Assembly: GCF_016859285.1 (NCBI RefSeq)
Contig: NC_053418.1
Location: 1,642,001 to 1,706,000, forward strand
DNA from: Xiphias gladius
Taxonomy: Eukaryota; Chordata; Actinopteri; Istiophoriformes; Xiphiidae
DNA length: 64,000 bases
Reading direction: 5' to 3'
The notes beneath the pieces were generated by a model. It was not told the DNA's origin and ran no database searches. It saw only the letters and a list, made by a program, of their open reading frames with translations. A program made the translations under genes and the position numbers. Shown piece after piece: positions 38,219 to 51,595 of the stretch. Position 1 is the stretch's first letter, and each line of letters starts with the position of its first letter.

Positions 38219-39306
38219 ACTTGAAAGTGAAAATAAATCAGAGTGACATTGTTCCTGTAACCCATTTCGATGTCTCGATCCTAAACGGTACCAGTGTTCT
38301 ATTCAGTTCGCTGTTAGAGAAGAATGGACGGCATGCCTCTAAAAGGTTAATAAAAAATAACCTAGAATGGGTGACCTGGCTCGGCTATATCCCCGACACA
38401 GCCGTTTCCATCTACAACGGATATGCTGAACGCCGAGACTACGTCTGCAAACACGGGTGCGATTGTGGCTTCTACAACCCCGAAATGGGTCCTTACTGCT
38501 ACTACCCCTATCTATGGCGGGAGTATAAAAGTTCCAGTTTTGAGATCCTGGTGAACAAAGACGACTTTGAGTTAATAGAATGGAAGAAAAACTCCTTTGG
38601 TTACGTGCCTCAGTATTCAGTCAGAACCTGCCCATCACAGAACGAATATGTTGGGAAGAACATGTATGGTCTTGGGGAAGTAAACGGTGATTTTGGGGTA
38701 TTTTTCTTACCCTGGGGAGGCTTTGCGTTTTGGTACTGGGATTACCAGGTCCTGACCTTTAGCAGAGAAATACTCAGTGACGACATTTCTCATGTCAAGT
38801 ACGAAATTGAAAGGAATCATACCATTAAGTATCCTCCAGAGACCCTGAGCAAGACTGTTGTTTCCAACAATGAGTGCAACCCAATGACAGAGAAAGTTTC
38901 CCTCTCCGATACAATCGAAGAGGAGCAAAGGTGGAACACCAGCTTTTTCATACCATCTGACATCCCAGTCACCATCACTACCAAGGTCCCCTTGATTAGC
39001 GCCTCAGGTATTACAATGAGTCCAGTGAGGAGCTTTCGGCTCAGTAAGGGGACCACTCATATTCAGTCGAATACCCTGTCTATTACTACTGAGCAAGAAG
39101 TCCCAGCGACCCACTCATGCCAGGTCTCTATGTTGGGACATAAGTATCAGGCAGACATCCCTTTCACGGCACGCCTAAGGCGCACCTATCGCAATGGAGA
39201 GACCAGATGGACATCCATCTCTGGGACATTCAACACTGTCCGTGTTGGAGAAGTTGAAGTGGATGTGGGAGCGTGTAAACCTATACCTGACCCCAAGCCT
39301 TGTTAA
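38219..39306 (+). CDS. Natterin-like protein, copy A (DM9 plus aerolysin-like fold), 5'-partial at gap
   Basis: One large exon follows acceptor TTTTTACAG and runs 1088 bp to TAA 39304-39306, exactly as long as the matching exon of copy B. It enters in phase 1, as in copies B and C. The first half has two DM9-type repeats (a GY-ER-DYVC block, a GPYC-YPY block, then a VPQYSVRTC and YVGKN-YGLG block). The second half is an aerolysin-like beta-rich region with an amphipathic pore-hairpin-like stretch and a Cys-containing end. Natterins are fish pore-forming-fold proteins, some of them venom toxins, others expressed outside venom tissue. No signal-peptide exon is visible from 38021 to 38218, so it probably lies in the N gap. 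Copy A is the most diverged of the three and has an extra Cys (CDC) in the first DM9 repeat. No stop or frameshift is seen. An AATAAA at 39418-39423 fits its 3' end. Toxicity is not implied. Confidence 0.85.
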
Positions 39307-39417
39307 GTGGGTGATACATAAACTAAATATGAAATACCTGTCAAATTCGGATAACAAGCCAAACATAGACATGGTTTCTCATGTTTGAATGTATGTGCTT
39401 TTTTAATTGTATAAGAC

Positions 39418-39423
39418 AATAAA
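39418..39423 (+). terminator. Polyadenylation signal of natterin-like copy A
   Basis: AATAAA lies 112 bp after the stop codon and is followed by T/G-rich sequence. Confidence 0.6.
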
Positions 39424-42324
39424 ATCCCTTGCATTTAAGTATTTCTTCAGTTTTGCAAGTGATTGTTTTCCAAAGCTGCACATGAAATTTGTATTTTAGC
39501 ATTTAATATTTTACAGCTACATACTGTACAAAATGAGCTTACATGCAAACTAAGAGTTAAATCTATGTTAAGAAATACCCAGATATTCAATCAGCGTGTG
39601 TGTGTTACATACAGTTGGAAACAGCATCAAGATAACCGTATAAAACAACCACAGGTAAATGGGCCTAGGGCAAGACTTTATGTAATACTTGTTTCTTGCA
39701 CTTTCACAGTCAAACAATATTAAAGAAGACACATTAATTAACGCACTTCAATTTTTCTTTTCGTCCGGTCTAAGTCTGTGATGGTTTAAGAACCTCTTAC
39801 TTTTATATAATATTTATAAAAGCAATACAGTATCCAAAAAATATTCAAGGTCAGAAGAAGTTTAGAAACAAAACAAAAAAAAATTGAATAGATAAAATAA
39901 TGGATAATGAACAATTTTGCCCGACAAAATAAGAAAATAAAAATGATAAATGACGGCCTTTTCCTTTCTTAATCAGAGTAGCAAGTAATATCTTTTAAGT
40001 TTGAAATGTAAGTGTGAAAATTTAAGACAATGAGAGACCAAATTGTATTGTTATTTCACAAAGGAAAAACACAAATAAATCAATTAAATTAAGTTAAGTT
40101 ATGTAAGAGGTATGTAATCAATTCTTATATTGTTGCGTAATTAGTAAACTAATGTCGTTACTTTTTCGAGAAGCAATAAATAATGTACATGACGAGTAAC
40201 TGATAAGCCTAGCGCTTTCTACACACCAGACCACTGCAACACGGGGCCTACTTTAAGTCAACTGTCACGATCAGTTAAGTAGTAGACAGGACGTCTCCGA
40301 GGAGCTGCGAGCCGAGCTGCAGCTAACGTCTGCTCAGCTTGTTCCTCTGACGTCTTAAGATCCAAACGTGTTGAAGTACACAACTCAACAAAATAAATGA
40401 CATAGGTCCAGTCGATTTGAGACATTTTAATGTCGCATAAATGAGTTTAATTAAACCATTCAAACTGATGAGCATTTTTATTACATTGCATTTATTTTAT
40501 ATGCTTATAAATAATAAATACAATTTCAATTTTTTGGCTTTTGGACCTGCAGTGTGTTTACTGTGTTATATGTTTAGGATTTTAAAAATCTTGACTTTTT
40601 ACTTGGGTATTTAAGTGTAGAGGACCAGTGTTTGTGGCTAAAAAGAAGTTTTCAGACGCGCAACAGGAGCCCGTTCAATCCTTTTTTTTTTTTGTGGAGT
40701 TTCAGTCAGCATCATCACCTGCAGCAAACACCACAACTACTGCTGCCACAAGAGAGAGGAAGATCGTCAACTCATAATGGGCAAGTGTCAGTTTGATCAT
40801 GTCATCTGGTTGAACCATCCATCCATCCATCCATCTTCTGACACTTATCTGGGCCCAGGTTGCATTAGTTTAATTAATTACATCAGGAATCAGGAATTAT
40901 TTTCATATACTGCTGGGAAGCTGAGCAAAATTTCACAGGCCATATCGTCCCTGTGGGTTTTACAAAACACTTTCATTCTTTTGCCAGTATGACTGTGAAA
41001 CAGGTGTAAGTTCTTAGAAATGTAACTTGGCGAACCCTGCAGAAGCCCTGTAGTTCCTTTGGAGTGCTAATATCTCAAATTTGGGTTTTAGTAAGTAAGT
41101 AAGTAAGTAAGTGAGTAATCAGAGTCTTATATTACATGCACATAACAAAACCAGAAGAAGTAAGATTGGGTCAAGAAAGCTGATGTCCTATATTAACAAG
41201 GCTAACTAGTATTAACTAGTTTAAGGTGTATTTTTTTCAGACGTGTCGATGGAGCTAAGCTAGTTTCCCTGTTTCCAGTTTTTTTGTGCCAAACTAAACT
41301 AAACACATCAAGAGATGAAACTGAAGTTGATCTTCTCAAAAATTCACATGTGGTTCAGGTTCTTAACTTACATATGAACAGTTTGCACACAAAAATTTGA
41401 ATTCCCCGTTCCTTTCGGAGAATCAAAGCAGTTCATTTCAAATTTAAATACTACTCTGTTTATTCTCTTACGTCTTTTATTGCAAAATATGTGGAAACTG
41501 CAGATCTTTGTCATTCAGAAAGAATGTTTTCCTCATTCTCTTTCTCACTGTCATGCGGTGCAGACTTTTTTGCAAAAGCTTGCTACCCACAGTTTCATCG
41601 TTAGACCTTCACTTTATATAACTGTATTTTTCCAGCGCAAGAATAATTAATTTCAGTACATGGTCGATACAATCTTATTGTCACAAGAGCACTTTTTCTG
41701 AATCCCAACCTGATTTAGTCTCTTGCGCTCTCAGAGCCATATGATGAACCACAGAGGTGACTCACTACTCTTTCGAGGCTCAGAATTAGGTAATGTACAC
41801 CCGTCGTTTGTGTCCGTTTACTTTTCCCTTTTTGTACTTGTTACTTTCTCTTAGTCTTTTCTTCTGTCTATTGATTAATATATATTTTTACTGTCTTTTT
41901 TATTACATTGTTGTCACTTTATCAGCCAATTCAGTCCCTTTATCAACAGGGGTCTCTAATCAGGCTTTGGGCCTTCGTTTGGTTGTTGCCTGCTGAGTCC
42001 AGTCGATGTAATGCAGAGATAAGGGAAACATCAAAGAGAGTAATATGATTTGGTCTCATCTTTTCATCCTCAATAGTAAAAACACCCTCCTCACCTGCAT
42101 CAATTTGATTACAAACCAAAGTACTGGACAAATTGAAAGTTTGACCTGATGATGGTGCGAGATTGAATTTTTCCTTCAAAAAATATCACTGTTTATAAAT
42201 TAGTAGTATATAAGTGTAATTTCTAGGAGACACGGTTGCAAAATGAGCTGTCATGATGAATAGTCTCCAGGTCATCCTATGGTAGAGTAAAATCACATAT
42301 CGGCCGTAATATGTTGCACCTGTA

Positions 42325-42485
42325 AAGCCCCAACACGCCCATGGTCCACCCACACAGGTGTTTTCACTTATGCTGATTAGACTTCTTCTCAGTGTGGACG
42401 TCTACAGACTGGTGGCTTGCTGCACATGTTAGGGAGAGTCTTTGCAATGTACGCATCAGGCAACTAACAGGTGCTTCAGATGTTT
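42325..42485. mobile_element. MITE-like element, copy 3 of the CACACAGGTGTTT family
   Basis: CACCCACACAGGTGTTTTCA followed by TATGCTGATTAGACTTC matches the left end of the elements at 8545 and 14594. The right end (CAACTAACAGGTGCTTCAG) is degenerate. Confidence 0.4.
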
Positions 42486-42669
42486 TAAAAATGTAAGTGT
42501 CATCCTATTTCAAGCAGAGTAAAAGCTCTAATGTCATTTTTTTTTTTTTTTTTTTTGGCCTGTTATGGTTGGAGGAAAAGTGGTTCCATGAAAAGTGAAA
42601 AAAAATACACTTTCCAAAAATGATTAGTAATTATTGGTTATTCATTTCTCTTGTTGATTTATCTTCGGT

Positions 42670-42671
<2 letters not shown>

Positions 42672-42704
<33 letters not shown>
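42672..42704 (+). repeat. (AT)n microsatellite
   Basis: About 33 bp of uninterrupted AT between natterin-like copies A and B. Confidence 0.9.
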
Positions 42705-42709
<5 letters not shown>

Positions 42710-43059
42710 AGCCACATACATGGAACTTTGCCAGAATTTGAACCGAGGAAGGACAAATGATGGGAAGAAAAAATAAACTGTAAAACCACACAAGGAAAGG
42801 AGTAACAGGACTGATCAAGATAGGCACAACAAGACTACAAGTTTACAAGATGGCGGCAGAGAAAGCAGCTGTTTATATGTTTATATTTTATTTACAGGCT
42901 CATAACGTCAAAACTCAACTGATGTTTCATTTCATTCATGTTAGGCCTAAGAATTGATATTAAAATTGGTATGTCTGCTAGAAAAGGCATCATAAAGCAA
43001 CAAAGTGCATCGAGATTGAAGAGGAGAATTCATGTAAACATTATTAGCCATGCTAGCGG

Positions 43060-43500
43060 TGTGGCTCTGGTGTGTATGCTTGTCGATGCTGGTCAGTCCG
43101 CTACTCAGGTCCAGACCAAGATGTCTCAGCAACTATGGGATGTACTGCCTTGCAGAATTTGAATACTGACTTTGGTGATCCCCTTTTCTTTACCTAGGGC
43201 GTCACCAGCAGGTCAGAGTTTTCACTAATCCTGACAAATATCTCGACATCTGCCACACTGATTGACATCACATTTTGTACTGGTATAAGTGGTTCAACAG
43301 TAAATCTAATGACGTTTCCTCCAGCACCACCTTGAGGTTCACATTTGAGTGGTTTTTGAGGGAAATGTCCTTGCGACTACTTGAGGGATTACCATGAAAT
43401 GTCCCACTCAGGATGAAATGTAATAACTTTGCTCTAGATAAAAAGTCAGAGGATCACCAATCATCAGGAGCCAATTTTCTCTTTGTCCAGCCAATAAAAA
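43060..43500 (+). repeat. Pervasive fish repeat
   Basis: Phrases AAGATGTCTCAGCAACTATG, ACTTTGGTGATCCCC, CAGCACCACCTTGAGGTTCA and TTGCGACTACTTGAGGGATT match the order found at 63745-64000 and in part at 17735-17965. Confidence 0.6.
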
Positions 43501-44332
43501 TTAAAAAGCCCAATATAATATACACAGCTCAATAAGACCTGAGCTGGAATAACTCAATCCAAACTAAATCCAGCAGGTGGCACTACAAGATCACTTATCG
43601 ATCACCAGGATGTGTAGATGGCACGATGGTGTCCAGCTCATTATCTCCCGAAGCCCGGCAGTAAAGGTCAAGTGTAATACATTGAGCTCTAATCATTGAA
43701 ATTACATATTGCATATATTACATATTACAAATGATTATATTTGACCTCTTCAGCGTGTTTACGCATATCAATTTAACTGATGAATAGAACCAACAGACAA
43801 CCAGTTTTGTGTTAGCTGACAGACAAGTGAAATGAAAATAGATTTTTGCTAAGAGATCAATATGTTCCGTATGTGGGGAGTTGGGGACAGGCAGGCCATC
43901 ACATGAGGTGCTGTTGCTCCCGGAAAAAGCTGTCGGAACCTTGAGTCAAGATTATTTTGTCAAATTCGTAGCTGCTGGGAATCCAAGCTGACTGAGGTGC
44001 CGTCCTTCGGAGTGAAGCGTTCCTCTGAGGTTTGGCTCATTTCTAAGAGCCTGGCTCACTAAACGTAATGCATGATGACGAAAAAGAACCGGCACAGTCA
44101 ACGATTCATAAGTGATTTTACATTTTTTCTCTAGGTCGTGTGAAGAGCTTTGTGATTTCTTGCACTTTATTAGAAGCCCTGCAATGAGTGGCTGATACAC
44201 TGAAGGTCATTGAAACAGTACGAGCGAAATGATAAATCGCTTCCTTATCAGTCTGTCTATTTTACATGTTAATGATCCTGACTCTTATCCTGGATTTATC
44301 TGCACTCGTTTTATAACGGTTCGAGATATCAG

Positions 44333-44371
44333 CGTGATCACAACAGCAGGGTTGTTGCTGTTGTGATCACG
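44333..44371. repeat. Perfect 16-bp inverted repeat (hairpin)
   Basis: CGTGATCACAACAGCA (44333-44348), a 7-base loop, then its exact complement TGCTGTTGTGATCACG (44356-44371). Confidence 0.9.
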
Positions 44372-45650
44372 AAAGCTGCAAATAGACTTTGACTCATAGA
44401 AATAGACATCGTTGTCTTTCATCACCTTTATTATTACGCCCATTCTACCGCCATGTTCATAATACTCCAGACATTCATACCTTCAAAATGACCTGTGATA
44501 TCAACCAACTGTGGTGTCGTCAGATTCAGAATCCTTAAACTGCTAGCAGTTCAACAGAAGCAGTTGCAGGTTAAAATGCCTTCCTCACTGACAACTGCCC
44601 TCGTGTTCTAAACTTGTTTGGGAATTAAAATGATCGACTTTTCCAGCCGCAAGTCCCGCATTTCAAAAATGGATTCCCTGATTTATTTATAACATATAAT
44701 AGCACCCATAAATTAAAAAAAAAAGAAAAAAAAGATGTCCGCACTGTTCATGTAAACTGCGTTGAGTTTAAAAACATATGTTTGGATTTCGTGGCACTGT
44801 TGAGCACAGTGGTAAAATATATGTGTGTGTGTGTTGTTTTAAAGAAAATCTTCACTGGATCATGTTTGACCCGGTCCCTCCCTAATCAGTGACTAAGTCC
44901 GAATATTACCAGCTCAGACAGGATGTTGTGGGGCGAGATAAGTCACGGAGGGACTGTTTGATAGTTTGCCTACTGATTCATTTTGTAGTCAGCTTTAAAG
45001 ACATATTGGTAAAAATGGTCTGGATCTCTTGGTTGGTGTTGTTCCACAGGTGTATGTTAGGACGCAGAAAACCCAAACTCCAACTTACTGTCACAGCTAA
45101 AGAAGTAAATCCTTTCTTTTAAATTTGAATCTTGACCACGGAAACATGCCGTCATGAATTTTTTGCTTCTCCTACCACTGCTACTCTGACGACACCCAGC
45201 TATTCATCTCTACCCCCCCTTCTGACACTGAGGTGGGGGCATTTTTTTTTTTTTAATTTTCGTCCATGGATTTATCTTTGGAGGAAACATTGGCTGATCT
45301 AGATCTATGATTTCTGTGAAAACACGATTACTGTCTGTGTCTTTTTACTGTAACTATTTAACTTAAATACTTGATTCCATTCGACAATAATAATCTTTCA
45401 GATACACTGGTCTAGATAGACTTACAATAAGTACATTCAACTTCTGTAGAAACAAACTAGATGTCGTCAAAGCCACCACAGTATTGTCAACCGTGACGGA
45501 CAGGTCTCAGAGTGCACTGACAAGAAAAACCATCATGTCCTCACCAGCTGTTAACAAATCCATCACACCGGTCTGTGTTTATTGGTCAAAGTCAGATCCC
45601 ACACACAGTGAAAGTTCACAGTCTGCTTTATGATTCAGCCATAAACCAGT

Positions 45651-45704
45651 ATATATAAACCAGGAGGTGACTGGAGGTGGACTCAGTGGGGAGCGACTGT
45701 AAGG
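45651..45704 (+). promoter_or_regulatory. TATA box and non-coding leader exon of natterin-like copy B
   Basis: ATATATAAAC at 45651-45660 is a good TATA box. About 30 bp later comes a likely start region (GACTCAGTGGGGAGC), and the exon closes at 45704 before donor GTGAGT. It would splice to the acceptor CTCCAG directly before the ATG at 46917. Confidence 0.6.
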
Positions 45705-46916
45705 GTGAGTGCTGCTCAGTCTCTTTTCACCTTCAGTCAGTCAGATTCAGGACAGTCACTGATGAACATGATCAAGTGGCAGTAATCTATGGTAATCAGT
45801 GTGCATTAATTGGGTATACTGCTATTCTTGTATGATTTAATACTTCCAATTTTTTTTCGTAAAGATGAGTCAAGTAAGGACTTGGCTTTATCCAAAGTCT
45901 CCTGGAGAAAATCAAGTCTTTCAGTGTCTCAGGTGTGGTTAATTAAAACTAATTAAACGTGTGCTCTGCTACACACTTCCTACTTGACCCACTGGTGATT
46001 TTAACTGAGTTGAACTTAAATAATAAATCAAAAAACTATTAATATACTATAATAAAAATATATATAGGAAATATGTTTTTGTCAAAAACTTCAGTTATTA
46101 TTATCATTATATGATAACACAATAACATATATATTATTATTCCTGTAATATTCAAAGAGTTCAAAGGTTTTTTTTCTCACATGCACGAGTCATATCTGTG
46201 GTGAAATGCAAAGTGGCATGCTCCTAAGGTGTCGGTGAAAGAATAGTGTGAAAAACAAGGATAAAAAAATATATATAAAGAATAAAATTCAAGAAAAAAT
46301 ATATAAATATATGTAAAAAACAATGTACATAACATATACGCCTCAGATGCGAATACTGTACGCAACTTTTTTGCAGCTAACAGTATTATTATAATACTGA
46401 TGTTATCATTGAAGTTGTATGTCATTGTGACGCCGTTTCTTACAAAATAAAGTCAATAAACGTGTCCATTGGGGATTTTGAACCCTCATAGTAAAGTGAA
46501 AATGCACACAGCCAGTGTATCTACTTTAAAACCTTTGGTATAAACAGTAAGTTCCATTTCAGACTGTTGAGCTATTTAACACTCAGGTCTACTAATGTAT
46601 GTTGCAACAGAGATAAAGGTTGTAACGTGTTGTTTCTGTGTAACATGTTGAAAAGACAGAGATCGTACTTGCAACTGCGAAATAGAGTATTTATTGTGCC
46701 CTAAAAAAATTGGTCCCATTTCGTGTGTGGATGAAGGTGGGTTGGTCTCCAGTGTTCAGCCCAAAGGAAATGATGGAATAATCCACTCTAATGTCTTAAA
46801 TTCAGATCCTCTTTCAAGATAAAATGGAAGAAATGCTATGAGCAGAACTTCTGAACCTATTTCGCACGTTGACCTGAAAGGTTTTTAACTGAAAACATTT
46901 TGTGTTTCATCTCCAG

Positions 46917-48376
46917 ATGAAGCTGTCGGTCTTGCTGCTGCCGGCCCTGCTGGCTCTGTCCTCAGCCAGTCTGCAGGACATCGTGAAGAAGAGCTCACAG
47001 CTCAGAAAAGGTGAACGTTTCATATATTTCGTATTGTTGTGATATGAACAGATATAGACAGGAGCTTTGCTTTACACACGTATATACCATAGTATAACCA
47101 CACAGGCTGAATCACTTCTGAAGCAGATGTTTCCCCAGACTTTCAAGACAGTCTGGACCCTGGTGTCTGATTCTCTGACTCTTGCTAAGTTAATTTTCAG
47201 TTTTACAAGTTTTTTGCTTACAATAGCTTTTGATGAAAAGTGCTGCGGGGTTTAGTATGTAAACTTTCTGTCTGACTCTTTTACACAGTTTCCTTTCTGA
47301 ACCCATATCTGGAGGGGCTGGTGCCTGAACCAACTGGTAACAACACGGTTTCAGGTCCTCTGACTCCTGCTGACCTGGAGCACCAGCAGGTTCTGCCTAC
47401 CGCCTTCATGTTCGCTGATAATGTGAACCTGGAGTGGCTGACCTGGAACGGCTCGCTGCCCAACGGAGCCGTTTCCATCTACAATGGCTACACCGAGCGC
47501 ACCGACTATGTCTGCAAATACAAGTGCGAGGCCGGCTTCTACCACCCCAACCTGGGCCCTTACTGCCGCTACCCCTATGGAGACCGTGAGTACTACGCCC
47601 CTGAGTTTGAGATCCTGGCCAACAAAGACAACTTTGAGTTCCTGGAGTGGAAGGAAGGTTCTTATGGTTCAGTGCCACAATATTCAGTCAGGACCTGCCC
47701 AGGTGTTGGCATCTACGTTGGGAAGAACAAGTATGGTCTCGGGAAGGTTGTTCCTCAGTTTGAGGCCTTCTTCCTGCCTTGGGAAGGCGATGAGTATTGG
47801 TACAAGAAATACCAGGTCTTGACCATCAACAGGGACGTCTACACTCAGCACATTACGGATGTCAAGTACGACATTGATGACGTCGCCATCTTCCAGTATC
47901 CTCCGGAGACCATGCGTATCTCTGGGCTCACCAACAATGAGTGCCAGACAGTGGAGAAGACAGTCACCATCTCAAAGAACACAGAGGTGGAGACTACATG
48001 GAACATCGGCCGAGCCACCATGTTGGGTATCACAGGCAGCATCACAGCTAAAATCCCCCTCATCGGCTCGGGGGGCATCGAGCTGAGCGGTGAGAAGACG
48101 CTGCAGTTCTCCAGGGGAACAACTGTGGTGGAGTCGGTCAGCCACTCCCTGTCCGTGGAGCTCAACGTCCCACCAAACCATTCCTGCAAAGTCCGTATGG
48201 AGGGGCGTAAGATCAAAGCTGACATCCCCTACACAGCTCGCCTCAGCCGCACCTACCGCAACGGAGAGACCCAGTGGACGTCTATCTCTGGGACGTACGA
48301 CGGAGTCCAGATCGGAGAGGTCCGGGCTGTGGTGGACCGCTGTGAACCTGTGGCCGACGCCAAGCCTTGTCCGTGA
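46917..48376 (+). CDS. Natterin-like protein, copy B (complete)
   Basis: Coding exon 1 (46917-47010) starts with ATG directly after acceptor CTCCAG and encodes a typical signal peptide: Lys at position 2, then a Leu/Ala-rich core and a small-residue cleavage region near Ser-Ala-Ser. It ends in phase 1 before GTGAAC. Exon 2 (47289-48376) follows acceptor TTACACAG and runs to TGA. The predicted precursor is 393 residues. DM9-type repeats lie at about residues 79-148 and 149-216, with two Cys in a C-x3-C spacing around 107-111. The aerolysin-like region spans about 219-393, with a Gly/Ser-rich amphipathic stretch near the middle as in other aerolysin-fold pore formers. The protein is predicted secreted. 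Natterin is recognised from the DM9-aerolysin architecture. The expected product is a secreted defence or venom-type protein; actual activity is not deducible here. A TATA box and leader exon lie upstream, and AATAAA follows at 48454-48459. Confidence 0.9.
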
Positions 48377-48453
48377 CAGACCAGCGGAAACGTCAGAAGA
48401 TACTTTCTAAACATCTAATGTTTGTAATGTTGTAAAAAAAAAGGATGTGCCAC

Positions 48454-48459
48454 AATAAA
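48454..48459 (+). terminator. Polyadenylation signal of natterin-like copy B
   Basis: AATAAA lies 78 bp after the stop. A second candidate lies about 100 bp further on (AAAAATAAAATC). Confidence 0.55.
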
Positions 48460-51400
48460 AATAATACAATGCACGTGTTGTGTGGTAAATGGAAAATACT
48501 TTTGTGTTGGCTGCTCTGAAAGAAAATGCTCCATGTCGAAAATACATCTAAAAATAAAATCACGTGGCACTTGAACTTTTTCTTCTCGTCCACTGTCTTT
48601 ACAATCTCTTTACCAGCAGATGAAACTGATGAAATTTTGCCATTCATTATCAGTTGGGCACACACACCAGAGGCAATTAAGTGCATTTAGTCAGTGCTGT
48701 GTTTAAGTACAGTTTCGAGCTAATTTACTTGAGCATTTCTAATTCGGGAGACTTTTACATTTTTCCTAAACTACTTCTCAGAGGAAAATATTGTACTTTT
48801 TTTTTTTTAACTCCACTGCATTTATCTGGCAGCTGGAGTCATTGGTTACTTTGCAGATAAACATTTTCCATTCAAAATAAGCAATACATGCATAGTAGTT
48901 TAATGCTCTGAAAAGGACCTCTATTCAAAATTAGTACCTGCGGGACTTGTGCTTTAGGTTGAAACATTTTTGTTTGTGGTTATGAAATTTTTAGCAGAGA
49001 AGAATTATTACTTTAATTGCTGACAAACCAAACATATTAACCGGTGTCATCGACTGCTGAGATAAAATCAGTGATGTTAAGGACACTCAAACAGACCTAG
49101 GGTTGCAACTAGGAAAAAAAACTAACAGCTGTAGTTGCAGGGAGTAGAACGAAAAGATGAAAAATGGGAAAGCGAGAGGTTAAACAAGAAGAAATTGAAA
49201 ATGATAGAGATTATTCAGTTCACTTCATTTAATAGGTCTCGTATATGAAATATTTGTAATAATTTGGTGGGGGTTTCTGTGATGTTTTTGTCTGTAATTA
49301 CAGTCCTTAGGTACTTTTGTCATTGCCTTCCTGTAATCTGACTTTCTCCTGTGGAAGTTCTATCCTCACAAAGCCAGTGTGCAGTTATGCATTTCCTTTC
49401 CATGACAAAAGTAATGAATGAATATTGAATGATATGAATATTTTTTTGTTTCATTCTCAATGTATTCCCCAAGGTCAGATTTGCATTTTTATAGATTGCC
49501 AGGAAATTTGGAACAGATATTTATGTTCCCCTCAGTCTGTCGACCCTCCGGCTTTTCATGTGACGCCGTCATCAGGCATCACGTATTCCACAGTTTTTTT
49601 TTCGCGGTTCACTTCATGTTGGGCAAAATGCTTCAGCGGTGAATTAATAAAGAAGGGAAACACTTTTTGCTTTCATAACAACGTCGGCTGTGACTCAGAC
49701 TGAATCACTGCTTGTCACACTCATTACATACATCTAAGTAAAACACCTCTTTGGAATCTGAATAACATATATAAAGTCCCCGCATTGCACGAATGACAAG
49801 TTCGTTACAAGCATGGAGACTCGGCCGAATGCTGAAGCAGCTGGAGGCAGTGACAGTGCAGTTCTGTCGGTGTAAATGACCTTTACACAGCCTCGTTTCA
49901 CACAGAGTCCTCATTCAGACTTAAATAAATAAATTGATAATAACTTTTTCTGTCTCAAGGACGCACACAGATGGCCATGACATCAGTGATTTTCAATGAT
50001 AGGGCTGTGCGTGGAGAACAATGTCCGTGTTGAGCGGCTTGTCCTCTGTTTTAATCTTGGCAGCCAGCGACATTACGCAACAAGGACCGTCTTAATCAGT
50101 GACCCACTAGTACAGGAGATCTTATCACTTTGTTCCCGGTCTGAGCTTATCTAAACATGCAGTATCTTGTCATCGATGGACAAAGAGCGCCTGAGCACTT
50201 TGGACATCATGCGGTCCTCTATCCCCTGATAGATATGGGATTTTAAATCAAGGCAAATTTATTTATGAAGCACTTTTAACAGTCTCATAAAAGAGTAACT
50301 TCATGGGGGGGGGGGGGGGCAATAAATAATCCCGTCATTATTCTCACCGTGAATACTCTTTTTAGACTCTTGGAGATCTGCGGGTTGATGTTTCCTTGTC
50401 AAGGACAAAGTAGGACTCGTGAAAAACAGCATGACGGCCTTTACCGAAGTATCTGTAGCTGGTCCTGGTCTGGCAGGAAACTAGGACAACTGGCTGTCAC
50501 AACAAAAACAAGACAAGACCCGAAAGGCTATCATCGAAACCTACAGCCACCCGGCTTGTATAAATAAAGGTTAAATAAGATGGAAAGATGTTCTAACAAA
50601 TCACACTAGGCCGACAGGTTTTGTTAGGTAGAACCCAGAGTCTGAGTTCTCGATTTGATGCCCTGAAATGAGTAATTTCCAGTACAGTTGTAGCATAGCT
50701 GAACGGGTTCATAGAGGCATTAACATGGAGATAATACAGGTTAAATGTCCTAGCTAGCCCACAAATATTTTGTAGGCTACACTAAAACAACCGATACTCT
50801 CAAGTTGTGCAGAAATTGTTGATTGTTCCTGTACCACTCAGGTGCACCAGGAGGAACCTGAGCAGCAACTGGAATCGCTCTCCGAAATGTTAACTTTTCG
50901 GGAGTTAGGAACAACAGCCTTATTTCAAACTCTCTCATTTCTTTTTACATGATCCACTGAGTTTTGATCGTGAGTTCAAGAAGAGGGATCTTCTTCTTAA
51001 CCCATCAAGGAACAAATATGCCTAAAAATTATCTGAAAGCATTGAAATCAGCCAATTTAGACGCAAATGGTTTTCACTGGGCAGCAACTAAAGGCCCACC
51101 ACAAAGCATCAGCCTGCAGAAAATGTATAAAGAGTAGATACATATTGCAATACAAACGATGGGGATTTATTCAAATAGATAGCTGTATGCTAATATTGAA
51201 GTCTTCAGTTGTCTAATTACATAAAACGTGAGGGATTAAGGGGTAAAGTTCACTGTTTTGAATCCAGGCCATGCGGGGAAGCTCTCCTCTTTCCATACAG
51301 ACTGATTTTTAGGTGTCCTTGGGCACGTCTCGACACTAGAGGGTCGGGTGCTCCCAGAGTGAACCACCTGAACCAAAACATGCTCAGTCAACCCTCCTAC

Positions 51401-51595
51401 CCTCCTGTATGAGATTTAAGCTTTCAGGAGCTTCGTGCGTGGTTACTTTGTGCCTCGAGTCTTTCCTTCAACACCAACACATCCGATTTAAACTGAGAGG
51501 CAGGAGAGCGTAAACACTGGGTCATCGGGCGAGAAGCTGCTGCAGCTCGCTCTCCCGTTTATTGGGGGCAATAAGTCTGCAGGGAGGTTTTAAAA
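48460..51595. other. Intergenic region between natterin-like copies B and C
   Basis: No coding exon was found. At about 48690-48960 it holds a degenerate copy of a common fish repeat (GAGGAAAATATTGTACTTTT then CTCCACTGCATTTATCTGGC). A run of 15 G lies at 50305-50319. The rest is AT-rich DNA with no recognised structure. Confidence 0.5.

Larger units (their letters stand above)
39424..45640. other. AT-rich intergenic region between natterin-like copies A and B
   Basis: No further natterin-like exon or other gene was found. It holds (AAGT)n near 41091-41114, (CATC)n at 40815-40836, (AT)n at 42672-42704, a MITE-like copy near 42325-42485, a pervasive repeat at 43060-43500 and a perfect hairpin at 44333-44371. 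Confidence 0.55.

Noticed and set aside
47281-48225. Several open frames opposite or out of frame with natterin-like copy B (similar ones at 53119-54108)
   Set aside because: They are shadows of a GC-rich, codon-biased exon and show no motif of their own.
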